Positions 54,247 to 60,220 of a DNA stretch of 64,000 nt are shown in pieces (within the stretch, counting starts at the first letter, position 1; each line of letters opens with the position of its first letter). The notes under the pieces are model-generated. The model worked only from the letters and a program-made list of their open reading frames with translations. It made no database searches and had not been told where the DNA came from. The position numbers and the translations under genes were made by a program. This stretch comes from SHAN690 sp038131955 (lineage in GTDB: Bacteria; Bacteroidota; Bacteroidia; Flavobacteriales_G; Salibacteraceae): assembly GCA_038131955.1 (NCBI GenBank), contig JAYPQK010000012.1, positions 1-64,000 of the forward strand. The letters are read 5' to 3'.

Positions 54247-54286
54247 GACTCGGAAATCGTCATTCGCAACTCCTCAGGAAAGGCGA

Positions 54287-54364
54287 TGTCGTCGATTTCT
54301 ATGCCACGACTCAAGTTGGCATTAAAGTTTCTCAGAAAATCGAGAGGAGATTCTAACTTCCATG
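54287..54364 (-). pseudogene. Remnant of a RelE-like toxin start
   Basis: Overlapping the antitoxin's 3' end, an ATG at 54,363 opens MEVRISSRFSEKL and then stops. RelE/ParE-type toxins in this phylum commonly begin M(K/E)VRxSxRFxKxL, so this looks like the first 13 codons of the partner toxin, the rest being lost. A different open frame (NFNANLSRGIEIDDIAFPEE) continues toward 54,250 and may be flanking debris. Confidence 0.35.
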
Positions 54365-54586
54365 CTTTGCGATTTTCTCAGTCAACCTATTGTTGAACTC
54401 ATCAAGAGAAATCGTTTTAGCATTTCCGGATACGAACTCGTTATAAGCCGAATTCAATTCCGCATCATCCATTGAAAAGTCAGAGGCGGACTCTATCACT
54501 TGCAAGTCTTCAGAACTAAAGCGAGTCAAGAACCACATGATGTTTTCATTGATTTTCTCGCTGACTTTAAGCTTAATCGTGATCAT
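54353..54586 (-). CDS. RelB-like antitoxin, orphan
   Basis: The 77-residue acidic protein (MITIKLKVSEKINENIMWFL at the start, SLDEFNNRLTEKIAKHGS at the end) has the layout of Bacteroidota RelB-like antitoxins. It lies at the head of the last cassette, 48 bases past the attC core GTTATATGCC. Toxin-antitoxin modules are frequent integron cargo. The toxin gene after it is truncated and the closing attC was not found, so this cassette is incomplete. Confidence 0.65.
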   Translation of the reverse strand: MITIKLKVSEKINENIMWFLTRFSSEDLQVIESASDFSMDDAELNSAYNEFVSGNAKTISLDEFNNRLTEKIAKHGS

Positions 54587-54624
54587 ATTCCAATGATAAG
54601 TAATTCAAGGCCATATTTTCAAAT

Positions 54625-54684
54625 GGCATATAACGTTCTACGGCTAAGCCATCGTTTTAATGTGGCTTAGGTGCTGTTACATAC
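54625..54684 (-). other. attC: attC-like recombination site D
   Basis: Read on the minus strand: R'' GTATGTAAC at 54,684-54,676, hairpin CTAAGCCA / TGGCTTAG, and R' GTTATATGCC ending at 54,625. R'' is the exact reverse complement of the first bases of its own cassette (GTTACATAC at 55,473-55,465). The R'' box and the left stem arm are inside the coding sequence of the DUF3050 gene (codons for EYVTAPKPH). Confidence 0.75.
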
Positions 54685-55475
54685 TCCCTCTTATTTATAA
54701 TCATTGTGTTAATAGCGGTCCACAATTCGACTCTCTTAATTAGCGATTGCCTAGCTACCTCTTCGACTTCAGTCCATTTGGTTTCGTCTTTACCACAAAG
54801 CTCTTCCACCATTTGAAGTGAAAGAGGTCCATGCTCATCTCCATCTAACGCAATATGTCTTTCAAGGTAGTATTTCAACTTGATATATTCTTTCCCTTGA
54901 ATCTTAGCTTTTTCTATTATTTCTAAGAACATATCAGGGATTACATCTTCTCTCCCAAAAGTAAATGAGGCTGCAATTAAATGCGGTTTTCTTGTTTCGA
55001 CAATCGAAAAAGTATAATTCACAAAATCAAGCACTACGCTGTTTAGTTCAGTTTCAATAAGAGAAAACTGGACAGAAGACCCTGATTCAATTTGATCGAT
55101 AAATCCTGTGATACCTCTTGTACAAGCTCCGATTTCATTCATAGCTTCAATGTACATTTCATAGTGGCTTACCGGTTCGCCAATTTCATTCAGATCACTT
55201 TCTTCGCCATGTACGATCTCATTAATAAATCTTGATAGAGTCGGGTTTTTTGGTGCTGTCCAAGGAATACGTACTGTAGTTAGCTCGAGTTGCAAAGCTT
55301 TCAATAAAGACATGAAGTCCCAAACCGCATATACATGATTCTCCATGAATACTTGTACATCTTGGATGGTTTGAATGTTTCCATACAGCTCATGGTTGCG
55401 AAGTGTTTGTCTCAAACCTTTTAATTTTTCTTCTACTAAATCAGTTCGAGTCACTTTGTTAATTGTATGTAACAT
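54657..55475 (-). CDS. DUF3050 heme-oxygenase-like protein (cassette 3)
   Basis: The 272-residue protein matches DUF3050: LRNHELYGNIQTIQDVQVFM, ENHVYAVWDFMSLLKALQ, FINEIVHGEESD, HYEMYIEAMNEIGA, and the His/Glu-rich YYLERHIALDGDEHG. Families with this heme-oxygenase-like fold often bind two irons and oxidise small substrates; the activity of DUF3050 is not known to me. The ATG at 55,475 is formed across the cassette junction: its AT comes from the rhodopsin cassette and its G is the attC G. A GTG seven codons later is an alternative start belonging to the cassette itself. Confidence 0.85.
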   Translation of the reverse strand: MLHTINKVTRTDLVEEKLKGLRQTLRNHELYGNIQTIQDVQVFMENHVYAVWDFMSLLKALQLELTTVRIPWTAPKNPTLSRFINEIVHGEESDLNEIGEPVSHYEMYIEAMNEIGACTRGITGFIDQIESGSSVQFSLIETELNSVVLDFVNYTFSIVETRKPHLIAASFTFGREDVIPDMFLEIIEKAKIQGKEYIKLKYYLERHIALDGDEHGPLSLQMVEELCGKDETKWTEVEEVARQSLIKRVELWTAINTMIINKREYVTAPKPH

Positions 55476-55598
55476 TTGCAGCTAAAAGAAGTTGGCGGGT
55501 TTTTACCGAGATGCTTTTGCAAAGAAAAATTTTTCTTTTGCCACAAATCTTTCTGCGGAGCATATTCCCGCCAATTTCTTTTAAGTGCTGTTATGGGC
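55465..55598 (-). other. attC: attC-like recombination site C (long hairpin)
   Basis: Read on the minus strand: R'' GCCCATAAC at 55,598-55,590, then a long stem of CTTAAAAGAA-TTGGCGGG pairing with CCCGCCAA-CTTCTTTTAG, and R' GTTACATAC ending at 55,465. The internal loop holds a second A/T-rich hairpin. R'' is the exact reverse complement of the opening GTTATGGGC of the same (rhodopsin) cassette at 57,392-57,384. The site starts 8 bases past the rhodopsin stop. Confidence 0.78.
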
Positions 55599-55605
55599 TG
55601 GTTAA

Positions 55606-56322
55606 TTATTCCCCTGACCTTGAGAGTGTATAAATTACCAAACCAAAACCAATTTTGTTTATTGCATCTGCAATATTGTAAACAATATCCATTGAGTGTG
55701 CTGCAGCAGCTGGGTCAGAAACTAACTGAATTCCGAACAAACCACCTGGTGTGCCCAAAATATATCCCAACGGATATATCGCCCAACCAACCAAGACAAA
55801 CCAAGCTAAAACTCTTGTTGCTTTTGCAACCTGCGGGCCTGCGGTCTGAGACAATTTTGCTACTTCACCAAACCATATTAAATAGGCAATGTAAAAATAG
55901 GCTGCGCCTGAAATTACTCCCCACATAACACTATTGTCGCGGTCAATTGTTTCTCCAAAGTAACCTGTGACAAGCATTACAAGTGATGCAAAAATCAATT
56001 TCCATAGCAAAGAAATCTTTGCTCCAGCTTTTTTAGTAATAAGATAGAATTCAACACACATTAATGGCACTGTGAGAATCCAATCTACATATCGAAAAAA
56101 GGTAGGGGATTCTCCAGTTTCGAGATTGTAACCCCGCATGTAGTAGTAATGCACGGCTGCAATAAAGGTTATCAATCCCGATACGAGTACTGATGTTCTC
56201 CATTTTTGAGAGGTATTGTTTAGTTCAAAAAAGAAGAATACCGAGGCGGCCATCATGGCCATTGTTCCAATGAAGAACGTGAACGCAACGTAGTTGTCGC
56301 TGGCGATTTTTAAATGTTCCAT
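55606..56322 (-). CDS. Proteorhodopsin, green-type light-driven proton pump (cassette 2)
   Basis: The 238-residue protein has seven membrane helices. Its proteorhodopsin signature residues are the His of helix B (AAVHYYYMRG), Arg-Asp-Thr-Glu of helix C (RYVDWILTVPLMCVEFYLI) and the Asp-Lys pair of helix G (IADAINKIGFG), where Lys binds retinal. D-T-E indicates outward proton pumping. Met at the position equal to residue 105 predicts green absorption, as in other flavobacterial pumps. No blh or carotenoid genes lie in the window, so retinal must be made elsewhere or taken up. The gene fills an integron cassette and has an IS element 112 bases upstream of its start. Confidence 0.95.
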   Translation of the reverse strand: MEHLKIASDNYVAFTFFIGTMAMMAASVFFFFELNNTSQKWRTSVLVSGLITFIAAVHYYYMRGYNLETGESPTFFRYVDWILTVPLMCVEFYLITKKAGAKISLLWKLIFASLVMLVTGYFGETIDRDNSVMWGVISGAAYFYIAYLIWFGEVAKLSQTAGPQVAKATRVLAWFVLVGWAIYPLGYILGTPGGLFGIQLVSDPAAAAHSMDIVYNIADAINKIGFGLVIYTLSRSGE

Positions 56323-56497
56323 TTTTTTTGGGTTTTAATTTTTCCTACTCTTAAGGATTTTCGGAATCTCCAAGTGTTTAAATGATTTTCATCTTCATTT
56401 GATGTTTAACAAAGATGTAAAAGAATTGTTTAGTTGTAATACCCCCCAATCGTAGGACAGGAATTAGTCAAAGTTAAGTTAGATTGATTTACTGTTG

Positions 56498-57030
56498 TCA
56501 TGCTGCTTTTTTCATGGCCTCAAAGTCTTGTTTAGGCGTTCTGTATTCCAGAGACTGGTGAGGTCTTTCTTCGTTGTAAAACTCCATGTACTTCTTCATG
56601 CCTTTGTAAAGCTCTATGCCTCCGTTGGCAGGGTTGATATGCACGTATTCCGTCTTGACGCTACGCCATAGTCGTTCGATGAACACGTTGTCTATTGCTC
56701 GTCCTTTTGCAGGCTTCGAAGTGTTCTTCTTGGGATAGATCACACGAACATCCATCAGACGGTAGAGCCGTGCCACGCGCTTGTGGTTGACTTTAAGACC
56801 CATGTGTCGCAAATGATGCGTCATCCTTCGTACGCCATAGAATGGCCGATCAAATAAGGTGTTATCGATGATCTTCATCAGATACAGGTTCATGGGAGTC
56901 TCGCTGCGAGGCTTGTAGTACAGACCACTTCGGTGAATACTCAGCAGCTCACACTGCCGGGATATACTCAACCGGTCGTGCTCTACGTTGACCAGCCTGC
57001 GCTTGCGATACAGGCTCAGTCCTCGCCCAA
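56498..57030 (-). pseudogene. IS3 transposase OrfB with internal in-frame deletion
   Basis: The frame after the slippery A8 encodes KLGRGLSLYRKRRLVNVEHD then SISRQCELLSIHRSGLYYKP, an IS150-type start. After YPKKNTSKPA the sequence jumps to KGRAIDNVFIERLWRSVK. The usual 95-100 residues between them, which carry the first two Asp of the DDE triad, are missing, while the Glu (FIERLW) remains. The enzyme should be inactive. Confidence 0.85.
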
Positions 57031-57038
57031 GCTTTTTT

Positions 57039-57299
57039 TTAAAAACCCTCTACCTGAAGTTGACCAATCTTCTTGTACAGCTTGGCCTGTTCTTCTTCCG
57101 AGCGCTTCTCCGGAGCCTTGACATCCCCATTGAACACACCCTCAGCTCCATCTAAAAACTGACGCTTCCACATGCTGATCTGGTTCGGGTGGATCTCATA
57201 GCGCGCCGCGATCTGTTGGACCGTCTCTCGCTCTTTAAGCACCTCCAAGACGACCTTTGTCTTGAACTTGCTGCTAAACTTTCTTCTGCTTCTTTTCAT
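57039..57299 (-). CDS. IS3 transposase OrfA
   Basis: The 86-residue helix-turn-helix protein (KRSRRKFSSKFKTKVVLEVL, IHPNQISMWKRQFLDGA) is the DNA-binding part of an IS150-type transposase. Its stop TAA lies inside the T5A8 slippery sequence, where a -1 shift would fuse it to OrfB. Confidence 0.9.
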   Translation of the reverse strand: MKRSRRKFSSKFKTKVVLEVLKERETVQQIAARYEIHPNQISMWKRQFLDGAEGVFNGDVKAPEKRSEEEQAKLYKKIGQLQVEGF

Positions 57300-57383
57300 T
57301 GTTCAGGTTGTTGAAATTAGGTCTTTTCCTAACTTAACTCCCTGTCCTAAATATAGGGTGCATTACAAGTGTCGCTTTAACTT

Positions 57384-57453
57384 GCCCATAACGGTTTAGT
57401 ATATGAAGCGTAGCATCCCGGAGGGTGCTATGATTTCATATACATTGTTAGGC
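57384..57453 (-). other. attC: attC-like recombination site B
   Basis: Read on the minus strand: R'' GCCTAAC at 57,453-57,447, stem arms TATATGAA / TTCATATA, inner stem ATAGCACCC / GGGATGCTAC, and R' GTTATGGGC ending at 57,384. R'' with its flank (TGTGCCTAAC) is the exact reverse complement of the opening GTTAGGCACA of the same cassette at 58,376. The inner stem is homologous to that of site A. Confidence 0.82.
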
Positions 57454-57461
57454 ACAGTATT

Positions 57462-58337
57462 TTATTTAAGATTTAAAGTATTACACCAATCTCTAATCGC
57501 TTTTCTGTCCGCATCAGAAATTGAACTATGATCAAAATCAGTTGCATTTTGAAATGGTGGTGGCATAGTTAATTCATCCAAAGGATAATTCTCAAAGTGT
57601 TGGGTGCATTGAGGTCGGTGACAAGATGTACAAGAGTTCTGAATATTTGTAGTATGTGGTTGATGAAATTCTTGTCCGATAATAGAATAAGGATTGTTTC
57701 CTGTAAATGGTACAAGTGACTCTGATGTGTCAGCAGGATTTCTAAGTTGGTCAACAGCTGGTGTATGCAAAAAGGGACTTGCCATATGACAATTTTGACA
57801 TTTATCAGCAGAAACAACGCTTGGGGTCATCCATGCTTCATTATATCCATTTTCACCTGGTTTCGGGGAGTTATTCGGGTCACCATCATCAACGATTGAA
57901 AAAAAACAAGTTTCTCCTGTCGACAATTTGTGACCGATCACTCCTAAACCACCATCACGGCAAAATGTTATAAATACAACATCTGGGTTTTCAGACCCAT
58001 CCGAGTTCAAGCCTTGATAACGACCCACCTTATTTCCTGTCTGACAAGCCAGACCAAAAGCCCACGGATGGTCACAGTCATTTGGATTAGTGCTACCATT
58101 ACCTTCTTCACCCGATGGAAAAGTTACTGGGATTCCATTTTTTGTTGTGGGTACTTCAATTGCATCAGCACAACTGAATTTTGGCAGCGGCCCCAAAACT
58201 CCTTCACATTCATAAGCATGGTCAAGTGCAGTCCTACCTGAGTCAATAATACCATCATCCTTTTTACAAGATTCAAGGATTATTAGCATAGAGGTAAACC
58301 CGAGAGCCATTAATATCACAAAGTTTCTTTTCGTCAT
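57462..58337 (-). CDS. Lipoprotein with two CxxCH heme-binding motifs (cassette 1)
   Basis: The 291-residue lipoprotein (lipobox ILESC) has two c-type heme sites, CQNCHMASPF and CTSCHRPQC. A late MPPPFQNA segment may give an axial ligand. It resembles periplasmic di-heme cytochrome-like proteins; an electron transfer or oxidation role is inferred. The DNA is clearly AT-richer than the flanking chromosome. Its stop lies 9 bases before the R'' box of attC B, the tight packing expected in a cassette. Confidence 0.8.
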   Translation of the reverse strand: MTKRNFVILMALGFTSMLIILESCKKDDGIIDSGRTALDHAYECEGVLGPLPKFSCADAIEVPTTKNGIPVTFPSGEEGNGSTNPNDCDHPWAFGLACQTGNKVGRYQGLNSDGSENPDVVFITFCRDGGLGVIGHKLSTGETCFFSIVDDGDPNNSPKPGENGYNEAWMTPSVVSADKCQNCHMASPFLHTPAVDQLRNPADTSESLVPFTGNNPYSIIGQEFHQPHTTNIQNSCTSCHRPQCTQHFENYPLDELTMPPPFQNATDFDHSSISDADRKAIRDWCNTLNLK

Positions 58338-58369
58338 TCTTGTCTAACGTTTTTGTTTTTTTTTATTGT

Positions 58370-58435
58370 GCCTAACGGTCTGGCTATGAGCAGTAGCGTC
58401 CCGCAGGGCGCTATTGCTTATAGGCCTTGTAAAGC
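58370..58435 (-). other. attC: attC-like recombination site A
   Basis: Read on the minus strand: a left half GCTTTAC ... GGCCTATAAGC, inner stem AATAGCGCCC / GGGACGCTACT, right arm GCTCATAGCC and R' GTTAGGC ending at 58,370. The inner stem is homologous to site B. The left half overlaps the last codons of the recombinase fragment. A second core-like GTTAGAC lies 26 bases further on. Confidence 0.65.
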
Positions 58436-58958
58436 ATCTTTACCGCCGAGGCGAACTGGCGCTGCGTGCTTTCTGCATAGCCTTCTTTTACCAAGAATTC
58501 GCTCTGAAAACGGATGATGTCTCTGTTGTCGATGGCGGCGGGATCCTTCTTTAAGTAGACAAACATCAATGTGCACATATGCATATAGATGTCGATGGTA
58601 TTGGCTGACCTGCCTAGCGATGACAGTAGTCGCTCCATGTTCTTCAAGTAGGTGAGCTGGGACTCCGTCATTTTTCCCTGCAGAAGCTTTCCCGCTCGCT
58701 GTCGACGCTGTTCTACCTCGCGATTGCTTGGTTCCTTGGAGGGCCAACGCAACCATGCGCGTCCTTTGAACCTTCTATCAATGCCTGTCGTTGTGTGGCG
58801 CCATCGGGGACATACCAGCTTGTGATGGACGGACTCCACTTGGCACCGATCTCTTTGCAGGGGCCTACTAAAGCTTCATTATAGCTGAACTCCAAAATGA
58901 TAGCCCTAAAACCTCGATGCGATTTTCGATTGAGCTGTATGACTGGTACTTCCTTCAT
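58411..58958 (-). pseudogene. Frameshifted N-terminal part of a tyrosine recombinase
   Basis: Two overlapping frames join to one protein. The first, from ATG 58,958, reads VIQLNRKSHRGFRAIILEFS and ARWSP-like GAKWSPSITSWYVPDG, a domain typical of Bacteroidota integrases. The second reads FKGRAWLRWP then the core-binding SAM-like domain (MTESQLTYLKNMERLLSSLG, NTIDIYMHMCTLMFVYLKK). A one-base loss near 58,768-58,772 explains the shift. The catalytic C-terminal domain is absent; the frame ends inside attC A. It may be a relic of the integron integrase, oriented like the cassettes. Confidence 0.72.
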
Positions 58959-58996
58959 CCGTTTGGCCAAATCTAGTGGAGCATTGCATCAGCACA

Positions 58997-59077
58997 ATGG
59001 AAGATTCTGCAGGTGAAATGGCGAGTTGTGGTAAGAAATGCAACTGCGAGCCTAAGGAGCCTTGGCCGCGGTCTTAG
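58997..59077 (+). CDS. Possible 26-residue Cys-rich peptide
   Basis: A short frame encodes MEDSAGEMASCGKKCNCEPK then EPWPRS. The CxxxCxC cluster is unusual for a random frame, but there is no promoter box or other support. It lies between the recombinase fragment and trxB. A small hairpin (CAGCCT / AGGCTG) follows. Confidence 0.2.
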   Translation: MEDSAGEMASCGKKCNCEPKEPWPRS

Positions 59078-59146
59078 ACAGCCTTTCATAGGCTGGAACT
59101 ATTGAGGTATTGACTAAATCAACGGGGTAAATAGGGGGGTAAAGTC

Positions 59147-59154
59147 TACCTTTG
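59147..59154 (+). promoter_or_regulatory. trxB promoter -7 box TACCTTTG
   Basis: TACCTTTG followed by CGGCG lies 22 bases upstream of the trxB ATG at 59,177. Confidence 0.6.
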
Positions 59155-59176
59155 CGGCGTTAAAATTTGAACTACC

Positions 59177-60121
59177 ATGAGTGATACAATTCACAAAACA
59201 TTGATCATCGGTTCTGGTCCTGCTGGATACACAGCAGCTGTATATGCGGCACGAGCAGAATTGAAGCCAGTAATGATCGAAGGCATGCAGCCCGGCGGTC
59301 AGTTGATGGATACCACAGACGTGGAAAACTACCCGGGCTACCCGGAAGGTGTGAACGGTCCGCAAATGATGATGGACTTCCGCAAACAAGCCGAGCGCTT
59401 TGAGACCGATATCCGCAGCGGATACGTGACCAAAGTAGACTTCTCAGGCCCTGTGCACAAAGTATGGGTGGATGAGAAAGAAGAGCTTCAAGCACACTCG
59501 ATCATCATCTCTACCGGTGCTTCTGCCAAGTGGCTCGGACTCGAGAGCGAACTTCGCCTTCGAGATCTCGGTGGGGGAGTTTCTGCCTGCGCGGTTTGCG
59601 ATGGTTTCTTCTACCGTGGACAAGATGTAGCGATCGTCGGAGCAGGGGATACTGCTTGCGAAGAAGCTCTCTACCTTTCTAAGGTGTGTAAGAGCGTTAA
59701 GATGATCGTGCGCCGTGATGAGATGCGTGCCTCTAAGATCATGCAGCAGCGTGTGTTTGATGCGCCAAACATCGAGGTGCTTTGGAATACCGAGACCGTC
59801 GAGGTGTTGGGAGACCAAGTGGTGGAAGGCGTGAAGGTGGTGAATAACCAAACCAACGAGGAAACGGTATTGAACGTTACCGGATTCTTCGTGGCGATCG
59901 GTCATAAGCCGAATACCGACATCTTCAAAGGATGGATCGATATGGACTCTTCAGGATACTTGATCCACAAGCCGAATAGCACACACTCTAACATCGAAGG
60001 GGTATTCATCTCGGGTGATGCGGGTGATAAGGTGTACCGCCAAGCGGTGACGGCTGCGGGAACCGGCTGTATGGCGGCCCTCGATGCTGAGCGATACCTT
60101 GGAGATAAGGGGCTGCACTAA
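59177..60121 (+). CDS. trxB: Thioredoxin-disulfide reductase
   Basis: TrxB passes electrons from NADPH through FAD to thioredoxin. The 314-residue protein has the FAD motif IIGSGPAGYTAAVYAAR, the redox pair in ACAVCDGFF (CxxC; the middle residues are Ala-Val, usually Ala-Thr), the NADPH motif VAIVGAGDTACEEALYL, and GVFISGDAGD. A terminator follows. Confidence 0.96.
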   Translation: MSDTIHKTLIIGSGPAGYTAAVYAARAELKPVMIEGMQPGGQLMDTTDVENYPGYPEGVNGPQMMMDFRKQAERFETDIRSGYVTKVDFSGPVHKVWVDEKEELQAHSIIISTGASAKWLGLESELRLRDLGGGVSACAVCDGFFYRGQDVAIVGAGDTACEEALYLSKVCKSVKMIVRRDEMRASKIMQQRVFDAPNIEVLWNTETVEVLGDQVVEGVKVVNNQTNEETVLNVTGFFVAIGHKPNTDIFKGWIDMDSSGYLIHKPNSTHSNIEGVFISGDAGDKVYRQAVTAAGTGCMAALDAERYLGDKGLH

Positions 60122-60156
60122 GCAGAATCCTTCTGAATTGACATACAAACCCTCTG

Positions 60157-60186
60157 AAAAGAAGCGTCCTTTGGCGCTTCTTTTTA
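60157..60186 (+). terminator. Terminator after trxB
   Basis: AAAAGAAGCG pairs perfectly with CGCTTCTTTT around an 8-base loop, ending in T residues. Confidence 0.88.
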
Positions 60187-60220
60187 CTTTTAGGCCATTG
60201 TAAATCACATAAATCACAAC

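Larger units (their letters stand above)
56435..57367 (-). mobile_element. IS3-family (IS150-like) element, internally deleted
   Basis: The element has imperfect terminal inverted repeats beginning TGTAAT (left, 56,435; right ends ATTACA at 57,367) with a shared TAGGACAGG block. It is flanked by a 3-bp direct repeat AGT (56,432-56,434 and 57,368-57,370), typical of IS3 transposition. It has orfA and orfB joined at a T5A8 slippery run (57,031-57,045), as expected for -1 frameshifting. At 933 bp it is about 300 bp short because orfB has an internal deletion. Confidence 0.9.

Noticed and set aside
55476..55928. 150-residue plus-strand frame opposite the rhodopsin
   Set aside because: It is antisense to a well-conserved gene and an attC hairpin, with no recognisable product.
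57569..58241. Overlapping frames inside the di-heme lipoprotein gene
   Set aside because: They come from AT-rich alternative frames; only the minus-strand lipoprotein frame has signal peptide and heme motifs.
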